DNA of 7,629 nt from Halomonas sp. GTDB taxonomy: Bacteria; Pseudomonadota; Gammaproteobacteria; Pseudomonadales; Halomonadaceae. Below are positions 1-6,633 of this stretch, one piece after another (within the stretch, counting starts at the first letter, position 1; every line of letters begins with the position of its first letter). The stretch spans positions 1 to 7,629 of the forward strand of contig SKHS01000106.1 of the NCBI GenBank assembly GCA_007116835.1, read 5' to 3'. The notes under the pieces were generated by a model, which did no database searches, was not told the origin of the DNA, and worked only from the letters and a program-made list of their open reading frames with translations. The translations under genes were made by a program, and so were the position numbers.

Positions 1-240
1 AGCACCACCGCCACCAGGTACGTTAATAGCGGCAAAATTACGCTCGGCAAGCTGCTCTTCTTGTAGTACGCGGGACACCGTGCGTACCAAGGTATCCCAA
101 CCGCCGCCCGGGTTAGCCGGTGCAACGAACTCGATTGAACGGCTCGGCGTCCACTCATCGGCGTGGGCAGAGGTGGTCATGGCAAGGGCAGCCATCGGCA
201 GGGCAAGCACGGCTAAGCGCTTCAGGGAAAGCGTGGTCAT
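1..240 (-). CDS. TctC/Bug-family tripartite tricarboxylate transporter substrate-binding protein, 5' part only
   Basis: The first 80 codons are present; the gene continues past the left edge. The ATG at 240 is preceded by GGAG (248-251) with a 7-nt spacer. The product starts with a classical Sec signal peptide: basic TLSLKR, a hydrophobic core, and an AHA|DE cleavage site after about residue 27. The mature start reads EFVAPANPGGGWDT, followed by a VPGGGGA segment near residue 80; both are typical of the TctC (Bug) family of periplasmic binding proteins, about 320 residues when complete. Known members capture citrate, other tri- or dicarboxylates or aromatic acids and pass them to a TctA/TctB membrane complex, which would be expected beyond the window. 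The gene lies downstream of a citrate/C4-dicarboxylate-type two-component system in the same orientation, so it is a plausible target of that system. The exact ligand cannot be told from this fragment. Confidence 0.88.
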   Translation of the reverse strand, partial: MTTLSLKRLAVLALPMAALAMTTSAHADEWTPSRSIEFVAPANPGGGWDTLVRTVSRVLQEEQLAERNFAAINVPGGGGA

Positions 241-263
241 GGGCGTTCTCCACATTAGTTTGT

Positions 264-300
264 GTTGTTATAAGCGTGTTGTTATAAGCGCGTTGTTATA
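264..300. repeat. Tandem 14-bp repeat (2.6 copies) in the tctC-like leader
   Basis: Units 264-277 and 278-291 differ at one base (GTTGTTATAAGCGT / GTTGTTATAAGCGC), and a third partial copy GTTGTTATA covers 292-300. Read on the minus strand, which is sense for the downstream gene, each unit gives TATAACAAC. The last unit ends 12 bases before the Shine-Dalgarno sequence. If the candidate promoter at 320-347 is right, the array is inside the transcribed 5' leader. Confidence 0.9.
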
Positions 301-319
301 TGGGGTTTACGCTTTAAAC

Positions 320-347
320 AGTAAAAGAGTGCCTCTCTCTAAGACAA
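320..347 (-). promoter_or_regulatory. Weak candidate sigma-70 promoter for the tctC-like gene
   Basis: On the minus strand TTGTCT (342-347) is followed after 16 bp by TTTACT (320-325), each matching four of six consensus bases. Transcription would start near 313 and give a leader of about 73 nt. The poor consensus match would fit an activator-dependent promoter, and a tandem 9-bp array lies just upstream. An inverted repeat TTTAC-N10-GTAAA (306-325) overlaps the -10 region. This is a motif reading only. Confidence 0.3.
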
Positions 348-370
348 GTTTGTGACCATAAATAACAAAA

Positions 371-406
371 TGTGCGTTGTGTGCGTTTTGTTCATTCTGT
401 TCACTG
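371..406. repeat. Four tandem degenerate 9-bp units, possible regulator-binding array
   Basis: The plus strand reads, without gaps, TGTGCGTTG, TGTGCGTTT, TGTTCATTC, TGTTCACTG, so all four units follow TGTKCRYTN. The array starts 10 bp past the response-regulator stop codon and lies about 24-59 bp upstream of the candidate -35 element of the tctC-like gene, a normal place for an activator. The response regulator encoded next door is the obvious candidate ligand, but this is inference. Confidence 0.6.
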
Positions 407-415
407 CCCATTACG

Positions 416-1147
416 TCATAGTGCTTCTAGCCACCCTTGCGCTGTTTCAAGTAATCGGTAGCGCCGTTCAGGACGGCCGACATCACCATAGCCAAGCGCA
501 GCACTAACGGCCTGTTCAGCCACCAAAAACTCCAAATAGCGTCGCGCGGTTGAGCGGCTGGCTCCCATCGCTTTCGCTACTTGCATCGCTGTCTGCGACT
601 CTTGCTCGGCGGCTAACGAATCGATAACTCGGCGCAGCGTTAAGCGGTCGATCCCCTTGGGCAATGCGCGCGTGGCCAGCCGCTGGGGTTCCCCCGGTTG
701 GAGACGGGCAAGCACATGATCCAGCTCGTCTTGACTCATTTCAGCCCGATTAGCCAGTGCTTCTCGCTCACGACGAAAGCGCGTTAACATTTGGCTCATG
801 CGCGCCGCTTCAATGGGTTTAATCAGATAGTCAAAGACACCACCGCGCAGCGCTTCACTAATAGTTTCCACCTCACGGGCAGCGGTCACCATAACGATAT
901 CCACATGCACATAGTCGCGGCGAATGGCCCATAACAGCTCCAGACCTTCCACATCAGGCAGGTAAGCATCTAATAAGATCAATTGGATAGCCTCAGCATG
1001 CTGAGCCATCAGCGCTTTGGCTTCGCTACCATTGCGTGCCATACCCACCACATAAAACCCTTCGCTCTGCTCAATAAAGGCTTTGTGGATATCTGCAATG
1101 CGAAAGTCGTCTTCGACGACCAAAATACCGTATTGCGTCGCAGACAT
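416..1147 (-). CDS. CitB/DcuR-type DNA-binding response regulator
   Basis: A 243-residue protein with an N-terminal receiver domain (about 6-125): acidic residues E12/D13/D14, phospho-acceptor D60 in LLLDAYLPD, switch T88 in MVTAA, and K110-P111. A linker follows, then a C-terminal winged helix-turn-helix (about 164-232, with KGIDRLTL, SRSTARRYLEFL and GRPERRY). This arrangement and the GRPxxRY wing are those of the CitB/DcuR/DpiA family, not the OmpR or NarL type. The family is phosphorylated by CitA/DcuS-like kinases and activates genes for citrate or C4-dicarboxylate uptake and use. The start is supported by AGAGGA (1154-1159) 6 nt upstream. It lies 32 bp downstream of the kinase gene and is surely co-transcribed. 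All catalytic residues are intact. The likely target is the transporter gene immediately downstream; the closest named orthologue cannot be fixed from sequence alone. Confidence 0.93.
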   Translation of the reverse strand: MSATQYGILVVEDDFRIADIHKAFIEQSEGFYVVGMARNGSEAKALMAQHAEAIQLILLDAYLPDVEGLELLWAIRRDYVHVDIVMVTAAREVETISEALRGGVFDYLIKPIEAARMSQMLTRFRREREALANRAEMSQDELDHVLARLQPGEPQRLATRALPKGIDRLTLRRVIDSLAAEQESQTAMQVAKAMGASRSTARRYLEFLVAEQAVSAALGYGDVGRPERRYRLLETAQGWLEAL

Positions 1148-1179
1148 AGTGATTCCTCTTCCTGGCGTCGTTATTATGA

Positions 1180-2865
1180 TTAATCAATAGTGTCCGCTTG
1201 AGCACAAAGCGAACGGTCCAGCACGGCAATAAAACACGCCCCGCCTAATTCGCTCTCTTCCAGCGTCACCGCCCCACCATGCTGACGACAAAGCCGCGCC
1301 ACTAGCGCTAACCCAATGCCACGATGTTTGCCGGTTTTAGTAGAGAACCCCTCTTCAAAGATCGATTCCGCATGCATAGCAGGCACACCAGGGCCGTTAT
1401 CCTCTACCTCAATTAACAGCTGCTCACCTAAGTCAGTGAAAAACAGGCGTACGTTGGGTGCCGCGCTGTTTGGGCCATTGAGAGCCGCATGGCAGGCATT
1501 GTCTAATAAATTGCCGACCACGCTCATTAATACTTCCTGTCCAGTAACGGTCAGCGCACAGGAAAGCGAGCTTTGCTCATCAATTTCCAGGGTGACCCCC
1601 AGCTCACGAGCACGGGTCAGCTTGCCCAGTAGCGTACCGCTTAATACCGCATCCGCCACATGGCGCATCAAAAAGCTCATTTGGGCTTGGGCACGCTCGG
1701 TTTCCTGATGGATAAGCGCTAATGCCTCGTCGATTCGGTTCAGCTGCAATAGGCCGGAAATGGTATAGAGCTTGTTGGAAAACTCATGCGCCTGAGCGCG
1801 CAGTATATCGACATCGCGACTTGCCTGAGTCAACGCCTGGGAAAGATCAATAATTTCACGACGGCTACGAAACGTCGACACCGCGCCTTCGATCTCGCCC
1901 TCATGCAGAATCGGCACACGATTGGCCACCACTGGGTGGTCGCCCAGCCACATTTCCTGATCGAACTCCTGCTCGCCGTGCTTTAACACCTCTAATAGCC
2001 GTGAGTTGGGCACCACGTCGCGGATCGGCTGGCCTAATAACACCTGTTCATCGGGCAATCCTAAAAAGCGCCGCGCCTGCTGATTGACCAAGGTAATCTG
2101 GCCTTCGCGGTTAACCGCTAAAATACCTTCATGGATCGACTGCAGGATGGCCTCTTTTTCCATCGCTAAACGGGCAATTTCATGAGGCTCTAAGCCGAGG
2201 ATAATTTTTTTAAGATGCTGTGATAACCAGTAGGCCCCTGCAAATCCCAATACAATCATCAGCGCTATCAGTGCCCATCCGATATTGGTGTGACGAGCGA
2301 CATCGATATCCACCCGTTCCAGCATAAAGCCCACTGACACCACCCCGATGATATTCCCCTCTTCATCCCAGACCGGCGTTTTACCGCGCATGGCTGTCCC
2401 TAAACTGCCGGTCGCTTCTGAGACGTAGGACTGCCCGTAAATCAACGCTTGGTCGTTATCTCCCCCCACCATCGGCTGGCCAATGCGTTCAGGTAATGGG
2501 TGCGAGTAACGGATCGACTGGGCATTGCCCACCACCACATAACGGGCGCCGGTTTCTTGGCGCACACGTTCGGCAAGCGGCTGAATAATCAGAGAGGGGT
2601 TGGGTGTGGCAAACGCGTTTACAATGTGTGGCATGCCTGCCACGGTTTTGGCAACGGCCAGCGCCCGCTCGCCCATTTGGTAGGTAATGATTTCCGCTTT
2701 ACGGTGATTTAAATAGGTCCCCTGGGCAAGCAACATACCCGCCAATAACAAGCCCACCAGCAGCATCACCTGCAATCGAAAACTACGCTTATACCAGCGA
2801 CGCTTGGAACGGGTACGGCGCCAGCGCTGTAATTCAGCCAGCGTACGGGGGCGGGGAGTAGTCAT
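1180..2865 (-). CDS. CitA/DcuS-type sensor histidine kinase
   Basis: A 561-residue inner-membrane kinase. In order: a short basic cytoplasmic tail; TM1 (about 32-48); a periplasmic sCache/PDC-type sensor (about 50-190); TM2 (about 195-215); a cytoplasmic PAS domain (about 234-329); an SpoOB-like H-box with H360 in AQAHEFSNKL; and a HATPase domain with N-box VVGNLLDNACHAAL, G1 DNGPGV and G2 RGIGLAL. In the sensor, R119 and H122 (IRYSHP) and R160 (AMRGKTP) sit where DcuS and CitA bind carboxylates, next to the family blocks IGQPMVGGDND and IIGVVSVG, so a di- or tricarboxylate ligand is likely. The frame is open further up: to an ATG at 2895 and a TTG at 2913, neither with a ribosome site. The ATG at 2865 was chosen because GTGAG lies 7 nt upstream, but this start is only moderately certain. 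It forms an operon with the response regulator. Confidence 0.92.
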   Translation of the reverse strand: MTTPRPRTLAELQRWRRTRSKRRWYKRSFRLQVMLLVGLLLAGMLLAQGTYLNHRKAEIITYQMGERALAVAKTVAGMPHIVNAFATPNPSLIIQPLAERVRQETGARYVVVGNAQSIRYSHPLPERIGQPMVGGDNDQALIYGQSYVSEATGSLGTAMRGKTPVWDEEGNIIGVVSVGFMLERVDIDVARHTNIGWALIALMIVLGFAGAYWLSQHLKKIILGLEPHEIARLAMEKEAILQSIHEGILAVNREGQITLVNQQARRFLGLPDEQVLLGQPIRDVVPNSRLLEVLKHGEQEFDQEMWLGDHPVVANRVPILHEGEIEGAVSTFRSRREIIDLSQALTQASRDVDILRAQAHEFSNKLYTISGLLQLNRIDEALALIHQETERAQAQMSFLMRHVADAVLSGTLLGKLTRARELGVTLEIDEQSSLSCALTVTGQEVLMSVVGNLLDNACHAALNGPNSAAPNVRLFFTDLGEQLLIEVEDNGPGVPAMHAESIFEEGFSTKTGKHRGIGLALVARLCRQHGGAVTLEESELGGACFIAVLDRSLCAQADTID

Positions 2866-2947
2866 AGCGGAACTCACAATGCGCGACAGCGTCATTATGG
2901 CATGCAGCGCCAAGCGGCGTTAGTCGAGACACTTTATTGTTGTTTTA

Positions 2948-2977
2948 CTTATATAGTAACCACTTATCTTGCGTCGA
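2948..2977 (-). promoter_or_regulatory. Candidate promoter for the sensor kinase operon
   Basis: On the minus strand TCGACG (2972-2977, four of six) and TATAAG (2948-2953, five of six) are separated by 18 bp, giving a leader of about 75 nt to the ATG at 2865. The interval 2866-3053 is the divergent region between the kinase and the DUF481 gene. A plus-strand -10-like TATAGT (2952-2957) overlaps this site, but I found no convincing -35 element for the plus direction. Confidence 0.3.
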
Positions 2978-3053
2978 CTTATACCCCCATATCTATCACT
3001 ATGCGCATCCCTGTTCCATTGCCCGCACCGCTCTACACTCAAGGAGGAGTTTC

Positions 3054-3797
3054 GTGCTAAGTCTTTTCAGATATACCGTGCTGGTTAGCTGTTCATTATG
3101 GGCAGCCACCGCTGCCGCCAGCCCGTTTTACGCCCCGCCGCCACCGCAAGAAGATACGCCCGTGTTTAGCGGTAATGCTGAGCTTGGCTTTACCCACCTT
3201 TCCGGCAATACCAATAGCCAAACGTTGATCGGCAAAACCCGCTTAACATGGCTCACCGGCGACTTTACCCACTCGTTACGTGGTGAAGTGCGCAATGTCA
3301 GCAAGGACGGCACGACAAGCGCTGAGCAGTATTTAGTCTCAGGGCGAGAACGTTATGACTTTAACGGCCCGCACTATTTATTTGGCTTTGCCCGCTGGGA
3401 GAAAGACCGGTTTGCCGGTTACGACCAGCAACTGTCAGTCGTGGGTGGTTATGGTCGACAACTGCTGGATGGGCGGCACTATCTTTCCTTAGAAGCAGGA
3501 CCTGGCTATCGCCATGACCGGCTACGCGATGATGAAAATGAGCGGCTAGCCGTTGCCTACACGGCGCTGGACTATCGGTTTGAGATCTCTCATTACGCCG
3601 ATATTGCCCAGGAAGTATCGATGGAATATACCCACGAAAACACCACCTCCCGTTCGCTAACGGCGCTCACCGCACGGCTTAACTCACGCCTTTCGCTACG
3701 CTTATCTCATGAGCTTAAACACAACTCCCAGCCTCCTGAAGAGGCCAGCGAACGCACGGACTCCACTACCAGCGCCTCGCTGCTGTATCGCTGGTAG
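3054..3797 (+). CDS. DUF481 (YdiY-like) outer-membrane beta-barrel protein
   Basis: A 247-residue protein. The GTG at 3054 is chosen because AGGAGG (3042-3047) stands 6 nt upstream and the following residues form a signal peptide (MLSLFRYTVL to ATAAA|SP, cleavage after about residue 22). The frame is open back to a TTG at 2937, but that extension has neither a ribosome site nor sensible composition. The mature part has a short proline-rich stretch (YAPPPPP), then alternating beta strands with the family blocks SGNAELGFTHLSGNTNS, GRERYDF, WEKDRFAGYDQ and GPGYRHDR, ending in the aromatic YRW usual for barrels inserted by the Bam machinery. DUF481 proteins are outer-membrane proteins of unclear function, some reported as salt-induced. 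It is divergent from the kinase operon and converges on the ABC operon. No functional link to either neighbour is visible. Confidence 0.88.
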   Translation: MLSLFRYTVLVSCSLWAATAAASPFYAPPPPQEDTPVFSGNAELGFTHLSGNTNSQTLIGKTRLTWLTGDFTHSLRGEVRNVSKDGTTSAEQYLVSGRERYDFNGPHYLFGFARWEKDRFAGYDQQLSVVGGYGRQLLDGRHYLSLEAGPGYRHDRLRDDENERLAVAYTALDYRFEISHYADIAQEVSMEYTHENTTSRSLTALTARLNSRLSLRLSHELKHNSQPPEEASERTDSTTSASLLYRW

Positions 3798-3829
3798 CGG
3801 TAAAATAAAGGGCACCGTAGTCATCGCGA

Positions 3830-4600
3830 TTAACGATCTTGCCCGCGATGCGCCCAACCGGTCATACGCTTTTCCAACAGCGCAAAAAGCTCATACATCA
3901 CCATCGCCATGGCACTAATAACCAGCAGCCCCGCGAAGACCAGGCCCATGCGCATTTGTGAACCAGCGCTCATCATTAAGTAACCAATACCCTGGTTGGA
4001 AGCCACGGTTTCCGACACAACCGTACCGACAAATGCCAGGGTAATAGCAATTTTGAGCGAGGCAAAAAAATACGGCAGTGAGCGTGGTAACCCTACTTTT
4101 AGCAGTACGTCCATGCGGCGTGCTCCCAGCACCCGCAGCACATCCTCCATTTCAGGCTCCAGCGTCGCAAGCCCGGTTGCCACATTAACCACGATGGGGA
4201 AAAAACAGATCAAAAACGCGGTCAGAATCGCAGGTACAGAACCAATACCAAACCAGACCACTAAAATAGGTACAAAAGCCACTTTAGGAATGGCATTAAA
4301 GCCCACTAGCAGCGGGTAACAAGCATTATATAAAAAGCGCGATGAGCCAATGGTAAAGCCCAGCAGCAGCCCCACTACTACGCCTAAACCAAAGCCGGCT
4401 AACGTCGTCCAGAACGTTTGCCAAGAGTGCTTCCCAATAGGTCCGGCATAGGTCACTAGCGCTTGGGCAGTCTCCAGCGCACTGGGGAAAATAAAGCTGG
4501 GCACATTAAATAGGCGCACAGCCACTTCCCACACCACGATTAAGGCCACAACTGCAAGCCAAGGGGCCAGCCGCTCAATCACCTTGCTGTTTTTCATCAT
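3830..4600 (-). CDS. ABC importer permease (SsuC/TauC/ThiX-like)
   Basis: A 256-residue integral membrane protein with about six hydrophobic segments and the BPD_transp_1 fold. The cytoplasmic EAA loop, which docks onto the ATPase, is clear at about 152-172 (EDVLRVLGARRMDVLLKVG, then LP). FNAIPKVAFVPILVVWFGIG (101-120) and SETVASNQGIGYLM (196-209) are characteristic of the nitrate/sulfonate/taurine and thiamine-precursor permease group. It is last in a three-gene operon, 13 nt after the ATPase stop; AAGG stands 7 nt before the ATG at 4600. A second ATG follows immediately, so the start is uncertain by one residue. The length is normal and the frame intact. It gives no evidence of substrate; that depends on the binding protein at 5397-6464. 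Confidence 0.93.
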   Translation of the reverse strand: MMKNSKVIERLAPWLAVVALIVVWEVAVRLFNVPSFIFPSALETAQALVTYAGPIGKHSWQTFWTTLAGFGLGVVVGLLLGFTIGSSRFLYNACYPLLVGFNAIPKVAFVPILVVWFGIGSVPAILTAFLICFFPIVVNVATGLATLEPEMEDVLRVLGARRMDVLLKVGLPRSLPYFFASLKIAITLAFVGTVVSETVASNQGIGYLMMSAGSQMRMGLVFAGLLVISAMAMVMYELFALLEKRMTGWAHRGQDR

Positions 4601-4613
4601 TCACATGCCTTAA

Positions 4614-5396
4614 TTAAGTCGTGCGCACATCACCGATTTGAGCGCGCAACGCCTGCACCAGATCGATAAACGGCTTCTCGTAAGTGGTTTCCAAAGCACG
4701 AGGGCGCGGCAGCGTAATGCTGCGCTTCTCAATCACTCGGCCAGGGCGGCGGCTCATTACGTAAACCGTATCGGCCAGAAACGCAGCTTCACGCAGGTCA
4801 TGGGTCACCAGCACCACGGTAAAGCGCTGTGCTTCCCATAAATCGCGCAGCACGCACCACAACTCCTCCCGTGTGAACGCATCTAAAGCCCCAAACGGCT
4901 CGTCTAACATCAGCAGGCGCGGTTGGTGGATGAGCGCTCGGCAAATCGACGCACGCTGCTGCATGCCACCCGACAGCTGCCAGGGGTATTTATCTTCATG
5001 CTCGGCTAAACCAACGGTGTTAAGCAGTTGACGCGCCCACCCTTTAAACTCCTCGCGACGTTTACGAAATTGATGGCGATAGGGTTTAACGATCTCCAGA
5101 GGCAGCAAAACGTTGTCTAGGGTGGTGCGCCAGGGCAATAAGTTAGCGTTTTGAAATGCCATACCAGAAATTTTTAGCGGCCCTGTCACGGGCATACCGT
5201 CGACGCATACCGCTCCTTGAGTCGGTGCATGCAGCCCAGTACACAGCTTCATAAAGGTCGATTTACCACACCCAGAAGGCCCCACGAAGGCGACAAATTC
5301 GCCTTCGTGGATAGATAAGTTAATCTCTTCAATGGCGTTGCCTGAGCCATCGTAGGCCAAGCTTACGTCATCAAAACTGACGAACGCTGACGACAT
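4614..5396 (-). CDS. ABC importer ATPase (SsuB/TauB/ThiZ-like)
   Basis: A 260-residue nucleotide-binding subunit that powers import through the adjacent permease. All catalytic motifs are intact: Walker A GPSGCGKST (39-47), Q-loop Q82 in MAFQNANLLPW, signature LSGGMQQR (141-148), Walker B LLMLDEPFGALD with D165 and E166, and the switch histidine H199 in VLVTHD. The C-terminal part (MSRRPGRVIEKRSITLPRPR) matches the nitrate/sulfonate/taurine ATPase group. The ATG at 5396 directly follows the TAA of the binding-protein gene with no gap. Its ribosome site GGAGG (5405-5409) is inside the end of that gene, 8 nt upstream, so translation of the two is probably coupled. Confidence 0.95.
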   Translation of the reverse strand: MSSAFVSFDDVSLAYDGSGNAIEEINLSIHEGEFVAFVGPSGCGKSTFMKLCTGLHAPTQGAVCVDGMPVTGPLKISGMAFQNANLLPWRTTLDNVLLPLEIVKPYRHQFRKRREEFKGWARQLLNTVGLAEHEDKYPWQLSGGMQQRASICRALIHQPRLLMLDEPFGALDAFTREELWCVLRDLWEAQRFTVVLVTHDLREAAFLADTVYVMSRRPGRVIEKRSITLPRPRALETTYEKPFIDLVQALRAQIGDVRTT

Positions 5397-6464
5397 TTAC
5401 TCTGCCTCCGGCAACAGCATGCGCGTTTCCACAGGCGGCAGATAACGTGAGTTAAACACCTGATCAGGGGAAGGCAGTGTCGGCAGGTCGTAGGCATCGG
5501 CCACTAGCTGAATGGCTTGCACTAAGCGCTCCTCATCGACACCACCAACGCCAAACTCGCGGGCATCTGGTGTATCGACAACGCTCTCCAGCGCCAGCTT
5601 CAGGCGGCGCGTTTCCATCTCAACATTGATTAAACCGTCACGGCGTTGCACATACTCAATGGCTGCCTCGGGGTCAGCCAGGGTGTCACCTAGCGCGCGG
5701 TTAAATGCCCGTAAGAAGCCCTGTACTGCGTCAGGATTCTCTTCAGCAAAGGCGGTGCTTGCGAGAATGGCGTTGCCATAAAGCGGTACGCCGTAATCAG
5801 GGAATGGCATGATCGTCAGGTCATCTTCGCTCATGCCGCGCCCCTCTAAATTCAACAGGCTAGTAAAGTAAAACCCGGTAATGGCATCAACATCACCGCG
5901 GGCCAACAACGTTTCCCGCAGGGTGGGGTCAACGTTTTGCCACGCAACCGCATCGGCTTCAAGGCCATTGGCAGCGGCAAACACGCCCCAGGCACGGTAG
6001 CCTGTATCAAACGCGGGGGCGGCAATGGTTTTACCAGCCAAGTCAGCGGGGCTTTCAATACCGCTCTCTTTACGGGCAAATACGGCGGCAGGCGTGCCGT
6101 CATACACGATATAAACCCCTTGAATACCGGGGCCGTCAGGATTTTCCGCTAAGAATTCAACCAGCGCGTTTAAATCACCAAACCCCATTTCATACGCCCC
6201 GGAAGCAACCCGGTTCACCGCACCGGCTGAACCACTGCCTGAGTCAATCTGTACGTTCAATCCTTCTTCAGCGAAATAGCCCCTTTCGGCGGCCATTAAA
6301 AACGGCGCGGCAGGCCCTTCAAACCGCCAGTCCAACTGAAAACGTATCGCCGTGCTGTCTGCTAATGCACTGATGGGTAAAAGGGTGAGAGCGAGGGAAC
6401 AAGCTGCCGCTGCGTGTGAGCGCGGGAGAGGCAGCCGGCGGGATAGCGCAGCAAGAGAAGTCAT
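5397..6464 (-). CDS. NMT1/THI5-like ABC transporter periplasmic substrate-binding protein
   Basis: A 355-residue periplasmic protein, first gene of the ABC operon. The ATG at 6464 is preferred over an upstream in-frame start at 6518, because AAGGTG (6473-6478) lies 8 nt upstream, a signal peptide follows directly (basic residues, then ACSLALTLLPISALA|DS, cleavage after about 35), and the predicted promoter overlaps the longer version. The mature N-terminus (FQLDWRFEGPAAPFLMAAERGYFAEEGL) and GAYEMGFGDLNALVEF are hallmarks of the NMT1/SsuA-like fold, in which residues early in the mature chain line the ligand site. Relatives bind thiamine-pyrimidine precursors, riboflavin, taurine, alkanesulfonates or nitrate. 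No TPP riboswitch or diagnostic neighbour gene is visible, so the substrate is left open. With the two downstream genes it makes a complete importer. Confidence 0.92.
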   Translation of the reverse strand: MTSLAALSRRLPLPRSHAAAACSLALTLLPISALADSTAIRFQLDWRFEGPAAPFLMAAERGYFAEEGLNVQIDSGSGSAGAVNRVASGAYEMGFGDLNALVEFLAENPDGPGIQGVYIVYDGTPAAVFARKESGIESPADLAGKTIAAPAFDTGYRAWGVFAAANGLEADAVAWQNVDPTLRETLLARGDVDAITGFYFTSLLNLEGRGMSEDDLTIMPFPDYGVPLYGNAILASTAFAEENPDAVQGFLRAFNRALGDTLADPEAAIEYVQRRDGLINVEMETRRLKLALESVVDTPDAREFGVGGVDEERLVQAIQLVADAYDLPTLPSPDQVFNSRYLPPVETRMLLPEAE

Positions 6465-6476
6465 TGGCAAGGCACC

Positions 6477-6486
6477 TTGTATACAA
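6477..6486. promoter_or_regulatory. TTGTATACAA palindrome, candidate GntR/FCD-type operator
   Basis: A perfect 10-bp palindrome lying over the predicted transcription start of the ABC operon and directly against its ribosome site. TNGTATACNA palindromes are typical operators of FadR-subfamily (FCD-domain) GntR regulators, and this position would suit repression. An imperfect inverted repeat CAATAT-TT-ATATTG (6484-6497) overlaps it and covers the -10 element. No GntR gene is in the window. Confidence 0.4.
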
Positions 6487-6488
6487 TA

Positions 6489-6518
6489 TTTATATTGCCG
6501 CTGCAGATATACTGCCAA
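6489..6518 (-). promoter_or_regulatory. Candidate sigma-70 promoter of the ABC importer operon
   Basis: On the minus strand TTGGCA (6513-6518, five of six) and TATAAA (6489-6494, five of six) are 18 bp apart. Transcription would begin near 6482, giving a short leader of about 18 nt that still includes the AAGGTG ribosome site. It is the best promoter match for this operon in the interval. Confidence 0.5.
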
Positions 6519-6633
6519 TTTTTATTTTTTCATTAATTATCAGTGGATTGTTTATTTATTGATCAACAAAAAAGCCGCTCATGGGTACAAAGTGGTGCAT
6601 GCCCATCTATCGACGCACCATTTTCATACAATT

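Noticed and set aside
313..335. Possible sigma-54 promoter (GGCAC on the minus strand upstream of the tctC-like gene)
   Set aside because: The -24 GG is present but no GC falls at the required -12 spacing.
80..355. Plus-strand reading frame of 91 codons over the tctC-like 5' end
   Set aside because: It is antisense to a gene with a clear signal peptide and ribosome site, has no ribosome site of its own, and runs into the repeat array.
2866..2913. N-terminal extension of the sensor kinase from TTG at 2913 or ATG at 2895
   Set aside because: No Shine-Dalgarno sequence precedes either; the ATG at 2865 has GTGAG at good spacing and leaves a normal basic N-terminus before TM1.
2937..3053. N-terminal extension of the DUF481 protein from TTG at 2937
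   Set aside because: It would bury the signal peptide 39 residues inside the protein; the GTG at 3054 has a strong AGGAGG site.
3081..3092. Lipobox-like LVSC in the DUF481 signal peptide (residues 10-13)
   Set aside because: The hydrophobic core before the Cys is too short and continues after it to a good AAA|SP signal peptidase I site; barrel proteins of this family are not lipoproteins.
3785..3850. Terminators between the convergent DUF481 and permease genes (TATCGCT-GGT-AGCGGTA at the DUF481 stop; ATCGCG/CGCGAT at 3823-3849)
   Set aside because: Short stems with no T tract on the relevant strand; they could be chance pairing.
5852..6103. Minus-strand frame of 83 codons inside the binding-protein gene
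   Set aside because: It is a shifted frame of a well-supported gene with proline/leucine-rich composition and no start signal.
6465..6600. TPP (thi-box) riboswitch ahead of a THI5/NMT1-like operon
   Set aside because: The conserved CTGAGA-type core is absent on the minus strand, and the predicted leader is only about 18 nt.
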